NCBI GenBank assembly: GCA_018385135.1
Contig: JAHAWY010000007.1
Coordinates: 1-64,000, forward strand
Reading direction: 5' to 3'
From: Oscillospiraceae bacterium
GTDB taxonomy: Bacteria > Bacillota > Clostridia > Oscillospirales > Oscillospiraceae
Length of the DNA: 64,000 nucleotides
Shown here: one piece after another, positions 17,175 to 26,369 of the stretch
How positions within the stretch are numbered: position 1 is the stretch's first letter
Layout: every line of letters begins with the position of its first letter
Made by a program: the position numbers and the translations under genes
Notes under the pieces: model-generated
Database searches by the model: none
The model's input: only the letters and a program-made list of their open reading frames with translations
What the model was told of the DNA's origin: nothing

Positions 17175-17717
17175 CTATGCTCTGGCAAAGGGTGCGCCCA
17201 TGAGACTGAGCAGCTCTCTTGCTTCTTCGTCGGTCTTAGCTGTGGTGCAGATAGCGATGTTCATACCGCGCAGCTTTTCGATCTTGTCATAGTCGATTTC
17301 AGGGAAGATGATCTGCTCCTTGAGACCGAGGCTGTAGTTGCCGCGACCATCGAAAGCGTCGGGATTGATGCCGCGGAAGTCGCGGACGCGGGGCAGAGCC
17401 ACATTGAGAAGTCTGTCAAGAAACTCCCACATTTTGTCCTGACGGAGAGTTACCTTAACGCCGACGTTCATGCCCTCGCGGAGCTTGAAGTTAGCAACGG
17501 ACTTGCGAGCGGCGGTCGGAACTGCTTTCTGACCGGCAATAGCTGTTATGTCCTTGATGACGGCGTCAAGAGCCTTGGCATTGTCCTTGCAGTCGCCTGC
17601 GCCAACACTGATAACGATCTTGTCTATCTTGGGAATCTGCATGGTGCTCTTGTACTCATACTTTTTCATAAGAGCCGGAGCGACTTCCTCAAGATACTTT
17701 TTCTTCATTCTTGTCAT
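17175..17717 (-). CDS. rplE: 50S ribosomal protein L5
   Basis: This 180-residue protein binds 5S rRNA and the P-site t[37 protein letters not shown] (here [17 protein letters not shown]), [33 protein letters not shown] and [26 protein letters not shown] are diagnostic. It lies directly between rplX and rpsZ. Confidence 0.98.
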   Translation of the reverse strand: MTRMKKKYLEEVAPALMKKYEYKSTMQIPKIDKIVISVGAGDCKDNAKALDAVIKDITAIAGQKAVPTAARKSVANFKLREGMNVGVKVTLRQDKMWEFLDRLLNVALPRVRDFRGINPDAFDGRGNYSLGLKEQIIFPEIDYDKIEKLRGMNIAICTTAKTDEEARELLSLMGAPFARA

Positions 17718-17735
17718 TTAAAAGTCTCTCCTTTC

Positions 17736-18044
17736 TTATATGGTTTCGCCGCACTTCTTGCAGACACGGACCTTGCTGCCGTCCTTGAGGAACTGATGTG
17801 CCTCACGGGTGGGCTTGCCGCACTTGGGGCAAACGCGCATGACCTTGGAAGCGTAGATGGGGGTTTCCTTCTTGATGATGCCGCTCTCCTCGCCGGGTCT
17901 GCGAGCCTTGATGTGGCACTTGGCAACATTTACGCCCTCAACAATGACCTTGCCGTTTTTGGGGTCAGCAGAGAGCACCTTGCCCTTCTTGCCCTTATCC
18001 TTACCGGACAGGACAACAACTGTATCGTCTTTCTTAATAAACAT
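17736..18044 (-). CDS. rplX: 50S ribosomal protein L24
   Basis: The protein has 102 residues. The KOW motif [19 protein letters not shown] (about 5-23) initiates 50S assembly. Near the C terminus [20 protein letters not shown] followed by CKKCGE gives two CxxC pairs, the zinc-binding form common in Firmicutes. Confidence 0.97.
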   Translation of the reverse strand: MFIKKDDTVVVLSGKDKGKKGKVLSADPKNGKVIVEGVNVAKCHIKARRPGEESGIIKKETPIYASKVMRVCPKCGKPTREAHQFLKDGSKVRVCKKCGETI

Positions 18045-18057
18045 TCTGCTTGCCCTC

Positions 18058-18426
18058 CTATATAACTTCGGGAGCCAGAGACAGGATCTTCATGAAATCC
18101 TTGTCACGAAGCTCGCGGGCAACCGGTCCGAAGATACGAGTTCCGCGGGGGTTCTTATCGTCCTTAATAAGAACTGCTGCGTTCTCGTCAAAACGAACGT
18201 AGGTGCCGTCAGCACGACGGACGCCCTTTGCTGTACGGACGATGACTGCTCTGACGACCTCGCCCTTCTTGACTGAGCTGCCGGGCTGGGTCTTACGGAC
18301 AGAAGCAACGATAACGTCACCGATGTTGCCGTATTTGCGCTTGGATCCGCCCAGAACGCGGATGCACTTGATTTCCTTGGCACCGGTATTGTCGGCCACC
18401 TTCAGAAATGTTTCCTGTTGTATCAT
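18058..18426 (-). CDS. rplN: 50S ribosomal protein L14
   Basis: The protein has 122 residues and sits at the intersubunit face; it is the target of the silencing factor Rsf[20 protein letters not shown] and the C-terminal [26 protein letters not shown] are the L14 signatures. Confidence 0.98.
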   Translation of the reverse strand: MIQQETFLKVADNTGAKEIKCIRVLGGSKRKYGNIGDVIVASVRKTQPGSSVKKGEVVRAVIVRTAKGVRRADGTYVRFDENAAVLIKDDKNPRGTRIFGPVARELRDKDFMKILSLAPEVI

Positions 18427-18438
18427 TTCGTGACCTCC

Positions 18439-18708
18439 TTACTTTGCCTTTTCAATGATCTCAACGAGACGCCATCTCTTGTCCTTGGACAGGGGGCGGG
18501 TCTCCATAACCTTGACCTTGTCGCCGATGCCGGCTTCGTTTTTCTCGTCGTGTGCTTTCAGACGGTATGTCTGCTTGATTATCTTCTTATAAAGAGGATG
18601 AGCAACGCGATCCTCAACGATTACTACGATGGTCTTATCCATTTTGTCGGATACGACCTTGCCGACGCGGGTCTTGCGGGAAGATGTTCTGACTTCGTTC
18701 ATTATCAT
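18439..18708 (-). CDS. rpsQ: 30S ribosomal protein S17
   Basis: The protein has 89 residues and an OB fold that binds 16S r[22 protein letters not shown] and [37 protein letters not shown] identify S17. It lies between rpmC and rplN. Confidence 0.97.
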   Translation of the reverse strand: MIMNEVRTSSRKTRVGKVVSDKMDKTIVVIVEDRVAHPLYKKIIKQTYRLKAHDEKNEAGIGDKVKVMETRPLSKDKRWRLVEIIEKAK

Positions 18709-18716
18709 TTACCTCC

Positions 18717-18911
18717 TCACTGCTCGAGCTGTTTCTGGCGAATAACTGTCTTGACTCGGGCAATGTCACGGCGGGTCGCCGCGATTTTGGTCGGGTTGTC
18801 AAGATGGTTAGTGGCGTGCTGCATACGGAGGTTGAACAGATCCTTTTTCAGCTGCAAAAGCTTGCCCTCAAGCTCGGTGGCGGACATACCGCGTATTTCG
18901 TTTGCCTTCAT
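18717..18911 (-). CDS. rpmC: 50S ribosomal protein L29
   Basis: This 64-residue, two-helix protein is found at the peptide exit. [20 protein letters not shown] and [32 protein letters not shown] are diagnostic. I use the ATG at 18911, only two bases after the rplP stop with the binding site inside rplP; a longer frame would overlap rplP. Confidence 0.96.
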   Translation of the reverse strand: MKANEIRGMSATELEGKLLQLKKDLFNLRMQHATNHLDNPTKIAATRRDIARVKTVIRQKQLEQ

Positions 18912-18912
18912 C

Positions 18913-19344
18913 TTATTCACCACCTGTCTCGGTATCTTTCTCGCGGACAATGAACTTTGTCTTGCAGGGAAGCTTGTGGCTTGCAAGACGCATTGCTTCA
19001 CGAGCGGTTTCTTCGGGAACGCCGGCGATCTCAAACATGACGCGACCGGGCTTTACAACTGCTACCCAATACTCGGGAGAGCCTTTACCGGAACCCATTC
19101 GGGTCTCAGCGGGCTTCTCGGTAACGGGCTTATCGGGGAAAATCTTGATCCAGACCTTACCGCCGCGCTTCGTGTAACGAGTCATAGCGATACGGGCTGC
19201 TTCGATCTGGTTGGAGGTTATCCAGCAGGGCTCGGTCGCCACAAGACCGTAATCGCCGTATGCGACGAAGTTGCCTCTAGTGGCTTTGCCCTTCATACGA
19301 CCGCGATGAACTCTGCGGTACTTAACTCTCTTAGGCAGAAGCAT
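18913..19344 (-). CDS. rplP: 50S ribosomal protein L16
   Basis: The protein has 143 residues. [25 protein letters not shown] at the start, [43 protein letters not shown] in the middle and the C-terminal [13 protein letters not shown] are L16 signatures. It helps organise the A site. Its start overlaps the rpsC stop by one base. Confidence 0.98.
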   Translation of the reverse strand: MLLPKRVKYRRVHRGRMKGKATRGNFVAYGDYGLVATEPCWITSNQIEAARIAMTRYTKRGGKVWIKIFPDKPVTEKPAETRMGSGKGSPEYWVAVVKPGRVMFEIAGVPEETAREAMRLASHKLPCKTKFIVREKDTETGGE

Positions 19345-20192
19345 TATGCGTCTCCTCCTTCCTTAGGTGCCGGGGCTGCGGGACGAGGACCGCGGTTGTA
19401 GCCGCCCTGACCGCCACGGTTGTAGCCGCCCTGACCGCCGCTGCGAGCGCTGCGGTTGTAGCCGCCCTGACCGCCGCGATTGTCGTTTCTTCTGCGGTCG
19501 CCGCGGTTGCCGCGGTCATCTCTGCGGTTCATATCCATTACGCGAGGGGTGCTGCGGAGGGTCTGAGAAAGGATCTCGCCCTTATAAATCCAAACCTTTA
19601 CACCGATGCGACCATAGGTGGTAGCAGCCTCAGCAAAGCCGTACTCGATGTCTGCACGGATGGTCTGGAGGGGGATGGTACCCTCGTGATAGCACTCGCT
19701 GCGTGCGATTTCCGCGCCGCCGAGACGACCGGAGCACATAACCTTGATGCCCTTAACGCCGGAGCGCATTGCGCGACCCATAGCGTTTTTCATAGCGCGG
19801 CGGAAACCGATGCGCTTTTCGAGCTGCTGAGCGATGCTCTCAGCAACAAGCTGGGCGTTGGTGTCGGGATTGCGAACCTCAACGATGGAGAGAGCGACGG
19901 GCTTGCCGATCATCTTCTCAACGGAGAGTCTCAGGCGCTCAATCTCAGTGCCGCCCTTGCCGATAACGACACCGGGACGTGCGCAGTGAATGAAGATGCG
20001 AACCTTGGAGCTGTCGCGCTCGATTTCGATGGTGGGAACGCCTGCGGAATACAGGGTCTCTTTGAGGTACTTACGGATGTTGTAGTCCTCGACTATCAGA
20101 TCGCCGACCTTATCTTCTCTGGCATACCATCTGGAATCCCAGTCCTTGATGACGCCGACACGAAATCCATGAGGATTAACTTTCTGTCCCAT
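19344..20192 (-). CDS. rpsC: 30S ribosomal protein S3 with RGG/GGYN-rich C-terminal tail
   Basis: This 282-residue protein is longer than the usual 210-230. Residues 1-218 are a normal S3: a type II KH domain ([19 protein letters not shown]) and the C-terminal domain ending [12 protein letters not shown]. Residues from about 219 form a disordered basic tail ([19 protein letters not shown]) with three copies of GGQGGYNR, then an Ala/Pro end. The three 24-base DNA repeats are nearly identical. S3 forms the mRNA entry channel, so the tail would lie near incoming mRNA. Confidence 0.97.
   Translation of the reverse strand: MGQKVNPHGFRVGVIKDWDSRWYAREDKVGDLIVEDYNIRKYLKETLYSAGVPTIEIERDSSKVRIFIHCARPGVVIGKGGTEIERLRLSVEKMIGKPVALSIVEVRNPDTNAQLVAESIAQQLEKRIGFRRAMKNAMGRAMRSGVKGIKVMCSGRLGGAEIARSECYHEGTIPLQTIRADIEYGFAEAATTYGRIGVKVWIYKGEILSQTLRSTPRVMDMNRRDDRGNRGDRRRNDNRGGQGGYNRSARSGGQGGYNRGGQGGYNRGPRPAAPAPKEGGDA
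19392..19475 (-). repeat. Three 24-base repeats encoding GGQGGYNR in rpsC
   Basis: The near-identical 24-base units lie at 19392-19415, 19416-19439 and 19452-19475. The first two are in tandem, and the third follows a 12-base gap. The first and third are identical; the second differs at its first base. This points to recent expansion by slippage. Confidence 0.85.
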
Positions 20193-20207
20193 ATTCTGCC
20201 TCCTCCC

Positions 20208-20543
20208 TTACTCTTTCTCAGCCACGATAACGGTTATGTGGCTGGTTCTCTTGTTGATACGATACATACGACCCTGCGCTCTGGGCATACCGCGCTTGAG
20301 GATGGGACCTTCGTTTGCGTAGGTTGCCTTAACATAGAGCTTATCGGGATCCATGTTGAAGTTGTTTTCAGCGTTTGCCACCGCGCTTTTGAGAACCTTG
20401 CTGACCAGCTCGCAGCCTGCCTTGGGGGTAGCTGCCATAAGAGCCTGTGCGGTCTCAACGTCCTTGCCGCGGATCATGTCGCATACGATCTTGACCTTAC
20501 GGGGAGATATGCGGGCAAACTTGTGTTCTGCTCTTGCTTCCAT
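20208..20543 (-). CDS. rplV: 50S ribosomal protein L22
   Basis: This 111-residue protein has a hairpin loop that lines the exit tunnel. EARAEHKFARISPRKVKIVCDMIRG and RMPRAQGRMYRINKRTSHITVIVAE (here GMPRAQGRMYRINKRTSHIT) are typical. Confidence 0.97.
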   Translation of the reverse strand: MEARAEHKFARISPRKVKIVCDMIRGKDVETAQALMAATPKAGCELVSKVLKSAVANAENNFNMDPDKLYVKATYANEGPILKRGMPRAQGRMYRINKRTSHITVIVAEKE

Positions 20544-20555
20544 TTATTCTCCTCC

Positions 20556-20828
20556 TTATCTTCCGGTCTTGGAGCCGGCGTGGCCACGGAAGGTGCGGGT
20601 GGGTGCAAACTCACCCAGCTTGTGACCGACCATATCCTCGGTGATGTATACGGGAACATGACGGCGTCCGTCGTGGACAGCGATGGTGTGACCAACAAAA
20701 GTCGGGAAAATTGTTGAAGCACGGCTCCAGGTCTTGAGAACCTTCTTCTCGCCGGTCTTATTCATTTCATCGACACGCTTGAGCAGCTCGGGTGCTGCGA
20801 ACGGGCCTTTTTTAACACTTCTGCTCAC
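20556..20828 (-). CDS. rpsS: 30S ribosomal protein S19
   Basis: The protein has 90 residues. [76 protein letters not shown] are the S19 signature. It forms a head complex with S13. Confidence 0.98.
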   Translation of the reverse strand: MSRSVKKGPFAAPELLKRVDEMNKTGEKKVLKTWSRASTIFPTFVGHTIAVHDGRRHVPVYITEDMVGHKLGEFAPTRTFRGHAGSKTGR

Positions 20829-20841
20829 TTATTTTCCCTCC

Positions 20842-21678
20842 TTACTTTGCATTGCGGCGCTTGACTATGAACTTATCGGTGGGGTTCTTAGTCTTACGAG
20901 TCTTGTAGCCGAGTGCAGGCTTACCCCAGGGGGTAACAGGTCCGGGACGTCCAACAGGGCTCTTGCCTTCGCCGCCGCCGTGGGGGTGGTCGCAGGGGTT
21001 CATGACGCTGCCGCGAACGGTGGGACGCCAACCCATGTGACGCTTACGTCCTGCCTTACCGATGTGGATGTTGCCGTGGTCGATGTTGCCGACCTGACCG
21101 ATCGTTGCCTTGCACTCCATGCGAACCTTGCGGTATTCGCCGGAGGGGAGACGAACCTGAGCCATGTTGCCTTCCTTTGCCATAAGCTGGGCAGCAACAC
21201 CGGCGGAACGGACGAGCTGAGCGCCTCTGCCGGGATAAAGCTCGATGTTGTGGATAACGGTACCAACGGGGATGTTGGCGATGGGCAGGCAGTTGCCGGG
21301 CTTAATGTCGGCGGTTGCGGAGGACTCGACCTTGTCGCCTGCCTTCAAACCTGCGGGAGCAAGGATATAGCGTTTTTCGCCGTCGGCATACTGCACGAGA
21401 GCAATAAAAGCGGTACGGTTGGGGTCATACTCAAGACGAAGCACCTCTGCGGGCATATCTGTCTTGTCGCGCTTGAAGTCGATGATGCGGTATTTCTTCT
21501 TATTGCCGCCGCCCTGATGGCGAACTGTGATGCGGCCGTAGCTGTTGCGACCGGCCTTTTTCTTGAGAACCTCTACAAGGGACTTTTCGGGAGTTGCATG
21601 CTTATCAACGCCGTCGAAGCCCGAAACCGTCATGTGTCTTCTGGACGGTGTAGTAGGCTTATAAGTTTTAATGGACAT
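20842..21678 (-). CDS. rplB: 50S ribosomal protein L2
   Basis: This 278-residue protein is essential for subunit association and peptidyl transfer. [47 protein letters not shown] and the C-terminal [18 protein letters not shown] with its conserved His are L2 hallmarks. Confidence 0.98.
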   Translation of the reverse strand: MSIKTYKPTTPSRRHMTVSGFDGVDKHATPEKSLVEVLKKKAGRNSYGRITVRHQGGGNKKKYRIIDFKRDKTDMPAEVLRLEYDPNRTAFIALVQYADGEKRYILAPAGLKAGDKVESSATADIKPGNCLPIANIPVGTVIHNIELYPGRGAQLVRSAGVAAQLMAKEGNMAQVRLPSGEYRKVRMECKATIGQVGNIDHGNIHIGKAGRKRHMGWRPTVRGSVMNPCDHPHGGGEGKSPVGRPGPVTPWGKPALGYKTRKTKNPTDKFIVKRRNAK

Positions 21679-21693
21679 ATCTCATTTCCTCCC

Positions 21694-21993
21694 TTACACC
21701 ATACCCTCGAAGATCTCGATGTTCTTGGAATTTCTGCTGAGCTTAACAACGGCCTTCTTCCACTCGGAGGTGCGACCCTTGGGCTGAGCGCCCATACGCT
21801 TTTCCTTACCGGGGACGATGCAGGTGTTTACTCTGATTACCTTGACTCCAAAGATTTCTTCGACAGCTTTTTTGATCTCGATCTTGTTAGCGTCCTTCGC
21901 CACTTCAAAAACGTACTTTTTGATATCGAGGTCCTCCATGGACTGCTCGGTGATGATGGGACGGATGATGATGTCATATGCGGTTCTCATCAT
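21694..21993 (-). CDS. rplW: 50S ribosomal protein L23
   Basis: This 99-residue protein is the docking site for trigger factor and SRP at the tunnel exit. AYDIIIRPIITEQSMEDLDIKKYVFEVAKDANKIEIKKAVEEIFGVKV is the family core. Two adjacent ATGs are possible; the first overlaps the rplD stop as ATGATG, so the genes are coupled. Confidence 0.97.
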   Translation of the reverse strand: MMRTAYDIIIRPIITEQSMEDLDIKKYVFEVAKDANKIEIKKAVEEIFGVKVIRVNTCIVPGKEKRMGAQPKGRTSEWKKAVVKLSRNSKNIEIFEGMV

Positions 21994-22613
21994 GCGTACA
22001 CCTCCTCGATTTTCGCCAGCGCAGCCTTGTCAACTACGAGCTTGCCTGCGTTGAGGATGTCGTAGGGAGACAGGATGGTAGCAATGGTAGTCTTGACGCC
22101 GGGGATATTGCGAGCGCTCTTAACGACGTTCTCGTTGACGTTCTCAGTGATGACAAGAGCCTTGCCTTCGACCTCAATGCTGCCGAGGAAGGTCTTAAAA
22201 GTCTTTGTCTTGATTTCGTCAAGCTTCAGGTCGTCGATAACAACGATCTCGCCGTCAGCCGCCTTCGCGGAGAGAGCGCTCTTGAGAGCGAGTCTCTTGA
22301 CCTTCTTGTTAAGGCTGTAGCTGTAATCGCGGGGCTTGGGAGCGAACGCTACGCCGCCGTGATACCACACAGGAGAGCCTGCGTGACCTGCGCGAGCGCG
22401 ACCTGTTCCCTTTTGTCTCCAGGGCTTCTTATTGGTAACGTCGACCTCACCCTTGGTGAGAGCGCTCTGTGTACCCTGACGGCAGTTAGCCAGATGGTTC
22501 TTGACAGAGTCGTGAAGAACGGACTGGTTGGGTTCGATTCCGAAGATGGATTCGGAGAGCTCGATTTCGCCGACCTTTTTGCCGGACATATTGTATACAG
22601 TTGCTGTAGGCAT
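21990..22613 (-). CDS. rplD: 50S ribosomal protein L4
   Basis: The protein has 207 residues. The extended loop RQGTQSALTKGEVDVTNKKPWRQKGTGRARAGHAGSPVWYHGGVAFAPKPRDY reaches the exit tunnel, and the rest is an alpha/beta domain. In Escherichia coli L4 represses its own S10 operon; whether it does here with the leader upstream of rpsJ is unknown. Confidence 0.98.
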   Translation of the reverse strand: MPTATVYNMSGKKVGEIELSESIFGIEPNQSVLHDSVKNHLANCRQGTQSALTKGEVDVTNKKPWRQKGTGRARAGHAGSPVWYHGGVAFAPKPRDYSYSLNKKVKRLALKSALSAKAADGEIVVIDDLKLDEIKTKTFKTFLGSIEVEGKALVITENVNENVVKSARNIPGVKTTIATILSPYDILNAGKLVVDKAALAKIEEVYA

Positions 22614-22631
22614 TTAAGTTCTCTCCTTTCC

Positions 22632-23357
22632 TTATCTGTTTCTGGCGGAAGCCTTCTGCGGGTTGACACGAGCGGAAGCCTTCTGCGGGTTGGTGCTGAT
22701 ACCGGCGGATGCGCCCTTAGCCTTGATGTTCTTGACGGTGTTCTTAATGTAGACAACGCCGCCCTTAGGACCGGGGATAGCGCCGCGAACAACGAGCATA
22801 TTCAGCTCGGGATCAACTTTAACAACTTCAAGGTTCTGAACAGTTACCTGCTCGCAGCCCATATGACCTGCGCCGATCTTGCCCGGGAAGATGCGGGAGG
22901 GATCGGTGCCCGAACCCATAGAACCTGCGTGACGGTGAACAGGACCGCCGCCGTGGCTGGTGGGAGTTCTCTGAGCGCCCCAGCGCTTGATAACGCCGGC
23001 GTAGCCCTTACCCTTGGAGACGCCTGTGACGTCAACCTTGTCGCCCTCGGCAAAAATGTCCGCCTTGATAACGTCGCCGACGTTGAGAGCGGAGCAATCC
23101 TCGAGGCGGAACTCCTTGAGGTGCTTTTTAAAGGGAACGCCCGCTTTTTCAAGGTGACCCTTTTCAGGCTTGGTGAGCTTGCGCTCCGCCTGATCCTCAT
23201 AACCGAGCTGAACGGACTCATAGCCCTCTTTTTCAGCGGTCTTCTTCTGGACAACGACGTTGGGACCGGCTTCAATAACGGTTACCGGAACGACGTGGCC
23301 CGCCTCATCGAAGATCTGCGTCATGCCGACCTTTTTGCCGATGATAGCCTTCTTCAT
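22632..23357 (-). CDS. rplC: 50S ribosomal protein L3 with duplicated C-terminal tail
   Basis: The protein has 241 residues and starts 23S rRNA assembly. [19 protein letters not shown] at the start and [46 protein letters not shown] are diagnostic. The usual domain ends near residue 215. The last part is a 9-residue unit [18 protein letters not shown] repeated twice, encoded by a 27-base tandem repeat. A 297-base spacer separates it from rpsJ. Confidence 0.97.
   Translation of the reverse strand: MKKAIIGKKVGMTQIFDEAGHVVPVTVIEAGPNVVVQKKTAEKEGYESVQLGYEDQAERKLTKPEKGHLEKAGVPFKKHLKEFRLEDCSALNVGDVIKADIFAEGDKVDVTGVSKGKGYAGVIKRWGAQRTPTSHGGGPVHRHAGSMGSGTDPSRIFPGKIGAGHMGCEQVTVQNLEVVKVDPELNMLVVRGAIPGPKGGVVYIKNTVKNIKAKGASAGISTNPQKASARVNPQKASARNR
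22645..22692 (-). repeat. 27-base tandem duplication at the 3' end of rplC
   Basis: A 21-base block is repeated exactly at 22645-22665 and 22672-22692, giving a 27-base period in frame. It duplicates nine residues at the L3 C terminus. Confidence 0.85.
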
Positions 23358-23654
23358 GATATTTCCTCCTTATAAGGTTATTGGTCAGCTCGCATAAGCA
23401 TTTCGCGCAGAGGCTGCTGACTTGACCCCGCCCGCCGACGCAAGCGGCAGGCGACAGGCTGTTAACATAGCTTGTCGAAAAAGGCAAAGCCTTTTCCGTC
23501 AATCGGTTCGCCGCCCGCTGCATCGCACTCGCCGCCCGCCTTAGGCGGACGCTCGCACGCTTGCGGGCTAAGCGGTGTTTTTCCGCAGCGTATATGCCGC
23601 CGCGAAAAACCTCTGAATTATTCACGCCTGCGGGCGCGAACTCCGCGAGGCTTA
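23358..23654 (-). other. Long structured spacer between rpsJ and rplC
   Basis: No gene is apparent in these 297 bases. On the minus strand AAAAGGC-TTT-GCCTTTT (23479-23495) followed by more T forms a short terminator-like hairpin, and GC-rich hairpins lie upstream of it, including CCGCC-TTA-GGCGG near 23537-23549. This could attenuate transcription between rpsJ and the rest of the operon, or be a processing site. Confidence 0.5.
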
Positions 23655-23972
23655 TTACAGCTTCATCTCGATTTCAACGCCTGCGGGCAGTTCCAGAGAC
23701 ATAAGAGCCTCAACCGTTTTCTGGGTGGGGTTCATGATGTCGATAAGGCGCTTGTGGGTGCGGCGCTCAAACTGCTCACGGCTGTCCTTATACTTATGAA
23801 CAGCGCGAAGAATTGTGACGATCTCGGTCTTGGTGGGAAGCGGAATGGGACCGGAAACCTTGGCGTCAGTGCGTTTTGCGGTCTCAACGATCTTCTCCGC
23901 AGCCTTGTCGATGAGCTGGTGGTCATAAGCCTTGAGTCTGATGCGGATCATTTTCTTGTTTGTTGCTGCCAT
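23655..23972 (-). CDS. rpsJ: 30S ribosomal protein S10
   Basis: This 105-residue head protein also serves as NusE in antitermination. [40 protein letters not shown] and [32 protein letters not shown] are diagnostic. The start at 23972 follows ATCGGAGGAAAAATTC; an upstream in-frame extension runs through the leader and is not coding. It is the first gene of the 32-gene array. Confidence 0.97.
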   Translation of the reverse strand: MAATNKKMIRIRLKAYDHQLIDKAAEKIVETAKRTDAKVSGPIPLPTKTEIVTILRAVHKYKDSREQFERRTHKRLIDIMNPTQKTVEALMSLELPAGVEIEMKL

Positions 23973-24090
23973 GAATTTTTCCTCCGATACGTTTTTGTTC
24001 CGGCGACATTGGCTTCGCCGGTGAAATAGCGTTCGGCGAGAAGTTTTTTCTGTACACTTGGCCGTGCGTATCAGACCCAGTCCGAAAAAC

Positions 24091-24111
24091 AAACCGGATT
24101 TGATCCGGCTT
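24091..24111 (-). terminator. Attenuator-like hairpin in the rpsJ leader
   Basis: On the minus strand a 9-pair stem with a CAA loop (including one G-U pair) is followed by GTTTTT. It lies about 120 bases upstream of the rpsJ ATG and downstream of the S10 promoter, so it is placed to stop leader transcripts early. No small gene lies upstream that it would terminate. Confidence 0.65.
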
Positions 24112-24286
24112 ACATTCGTGCAAGCGATATACGCGTAATACAGGGACATTCTCAACCGCCCGATTATTGCCGCACACGGCGGCAGCGGACATACTCCACG
24201 GAAGTTACCGGGTGGCGCACCCGCAATCTCCCGTTTCATCGCACTTTTGCGCTATTGGGCGCAACTCCCCCAACAGGCGCTCTAGT

Positions 24287-24315
24287 AGATTAACAGATTA
24301 TTCGCCCAGTGTCAA
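24287..24315 (-). promoter_or_regulatory. Sigma-A promoter of the S10-spc-alpha array
   Basis: On the minus strand a perfect TTGACA (24310-24315), a 17-base spacer and TAATCT (24287-24292) precede the array. The transcription start near 24280 gives a leader of about 300 bases. The upstream DNA is AT-rich, as for an UP element. Confidence 0.8.
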
Positions 24316-24450
24316 TAGAAATGTACAAATAAATAATATAATTTTTGTATTCTTTCCGAATTTTGTACGCAAACATCCAAATCTCGACTCCGTGTGGTTC
24401 ATATTGTCCTGTATGAACGCCCTCGCCAACGCATAAGCCGAGCAGCATAC

Positions 24451-24490
24451 AAAAGCAGACCGGACGGCAAACACCGTCCGGTCTGCTTTT
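24451..24490 (-). terminator. Terminator after the chemoreceptor gene
   Basis: A perfect 17-base stem (24451-24467 with 24474-24490) has a six-base loop and A4/T4 ends. It lies 20 bases downstream of the chemoreceptor stop and could also stop transcription in the other direction. Confidence 0.9.
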
Positions 24491-24510
24491 GCTATTATAT
24501 ATAATGTATA

Positions 24511-26154
24511 TCAGAAGTGGAAATGAGAGACAGTCTCCTCCAGCGTCTGAGCTTGAGAGTTCAGCTCGGCACTGGCGGCAGCGGACTCCTCTGCAGTTGC
24601 CGTGTTGCTCTGAACAACAATGGATATCTGCTCAATACCGGTATTGACCTGCTCGATGCCAACGTTCTGAGACTCAGCATCCGCAGCTATCTCGTCGATC
24701 TTATCGGCAATAACTGCGTTCTTTTCCGTAACAAGGGTAAGCGCCTCGTTCATGCGTCCGGTGATACCGGTGCCGTTTTCGGTTGAGCGAATCGCTTCGG
24801 AAACAAGACGCTGGGTCTCCTTGGCCGCCTCCGCGCTCTTGTTGGCAAGATTTCTAACCTCATCCGCAACGACCGCAAAGCCCTTGCCCTGCTGACCCGC
24901 TCTCGCCGCCTCAACAGCGGCGTTAAGCGCAAGAATGTTGGTTTGGAAAGCGATATCGTCAATGGTTTTGACTATTTTGCTTATCTGCGAGGAGTTGAGC
25001 GCCATGTCCTCCATAGCGGACTTCAGCTCCTGCATACAGGACATACTCTTGTTAATGTTCTGCTCGTTGTTTTTTGTAAGCGCTCTTACCTCGCCTGCCC
25101 TGTCCGCCGTTCCGGCTGCCTGCTCGGCAATGCCGGCGACGGTTGCGGCAAGCTCCTCAACAGCAGACGCCTGCTCGGTCGCGCCCTGAGCAAGATTTTG
25201 CGAGGTGGAGGAAACAACGTCACTGCTTGACTTCACAGCGTCTGCGCAGTCATAAATTGCTTTGAAGGAGGTGCTGAGCCCCTGCTTGATAGCTTCAAGC
25301 GAGCTGCGGATCTGTGAGAAATCTCCCGCGTATTCAACCTCGGGCTGCACCGTAAAGTCACCCTCCGCAAGACCGGAAAGCACATGACCTATATCGCTTA
25401 TATATGTGTTGAGGCGGGAAACCGTTTTCCTAAGGCTATCAACAAGCTCGCCGACCTCAAGCTCTGTTTTGTCCCGCTCCAAAGAAACCTGCGAATGGAT
25501 ATCGCCCTCTGCCAGAGCGCCAAGTCTATCGCAAATCACGCCTATGGGAACAACAAGGGTCGCAGCGCGCTTAGTTGCAACATAATAGGCAATTGCGATA
25601 AGAATCAGGCTAAGACCTACCATTATGTATGTTACGAAGCGGTTGGCGGCAAGAACGCTGATGCTGCTGTAAAACAGGGCAAGCGACCAGTTCTGATTGT
25701 TTCCGACAGGACAATAGGCAACGAGGTATTTCGCCCCGTCTGAAAGCCTGACGCTTGTGCTTCCGCTCTCGCCCGCCAGCATAGCTGTTGTCATCGCCTT
25801 ATAGGCGGAGTCCTCCGAGACGGATTCCGCTGCGCCGACGGCAGCAACAAGTGCGCCGTCCTCGTCCAAGAGCAGAGCCGAAGCCTCATACTTGCTGTCC
25901 TCGACAAAGCCGGTCAGTAAGCCCTCGGCATATTTGGCAAGGTCGTCGCCGCCCGTCAGCCTAACGGAGCAATAAACAGCATCGGAATAGGCGTCGCCCA
26001 ACTGAACAAGCGACTGTGTTGCATTGCTCTGAAAGGTCATGTTTAAAATCGGTACAACGACCAGAATTACGATCAGCATTCCGACCGCAATCGTAATACA
26101 GACCATCTGCAAAAGCTTGGTTCTTATTGTTTTGGGCTGCTTTGTTTTATTCAT
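24511..26154 (-). CDS. Methyl-accepting chemotaxis protein
   Basis: This 547-residue transmembrane chemoreceptor has a first membrane helix at about 15-37, an extracellular sensor of about 135 residues (single Cache-like size), a second helix at about 172-192, and one or two HAMP units to about 290. The cytoplasmic signalling domain runs from about 300 to the end. Its hairpin tip, [39 protein letters not shown], binds CheA and CheW. No che genes are in the window, so it is an orphan receptor. The ligand is unknown. Confidence 0.93.
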   Translation of the reverse strand: MNKTKQPKTIRTKLLQMVCITIAVGMLIVILVVVPILNMTFQSNATQSLVQLGDAYSDAVYCSVRLTGGDDLAKYAEGLLTGFVEDSKYEASALLLDEDGALVAAVGAAESVSEDSAYKAMTTAMLAGESGSTSVRLSDGAKYLVAYCPVGNNQNWSLALFYSSISVLAANRFVTYIMVGLSLILIAIAYYVATKRAATLVVPIGVICDRLGALAEGDIHSQVSLERDKTELEVGELVDSLRKTVSRLNTYISDIGHVLSGLAEGDFTVQPEVEYAGDFSQIRSSLEAIKQGLSTSFKAIYDCADAVKSSSDVVSSTSQNLAQGATEQASAVEELAATVAGIAEQAAGTADRAGEVRALTKNNEQNINKSMSCMQELKSAMEDMALNSSQISKIVKTIDDIAFQTNILALNAAVEAARAGQQGKGFAVVADEVRNLANKSAEAAKETQRLVSEAIRSTENGTGITGRMNEALTLVTEKNAVIADKIDEIAADAESQNVGIEQVNTGIEQISIVVQSNTATAEESAAASAELNSQAQTLEETVSHFHF

Positions 26155-26327
26155 AAGAAGCCTCCAATAATATGTCTTTTGAGCCGTTTCATTTTATACA
26201 CTATACACTGACATTTTATCATACATTCTTTATACTGCAAGAAATTTTTCTTTAATTCGACAATTTTTCTGAGTTTTTGAATATTCCGACAATTTAAACT
26301 AAAAAACAAATAAGAAACTCGCATTAT

Positions 26328-26361
26328 GCAAAAAGAGAGCGCCGAAGCACTCTCTTTTTGC
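26328..26361 (-). terminator. Terminator after the SLH/M15 gene
   Basis: A perfect 12-base stem (26328-26339 with 26350-26361) contains A5/T5 runs. It lies just past the stop at 26370 on the minus strand. Confidence 0.85.
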
Positions 26362-26369
26362 ATATAATA

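Noticed and set aside
20734..23375. Very long open frames on the plus strand across rplB to rplC (443 and 465 residues)
   Set aside because: They are antisense to ribosomal protein genes with strong codon bias, have low-complexity composition and no family features.
24084..24239. Upstream extension of rpsJ through the leader
   Set aside because: S10 has a fixed length; the ATG at 23972 has a strong binding site, and the extension contains the hairpin.
26151..26363. 70-residue frame upstream of the chemoreceptor
   Set aside because: The DNA is AT-rich promoter and terminator sequence, and the frame ends inside a terminator stem.
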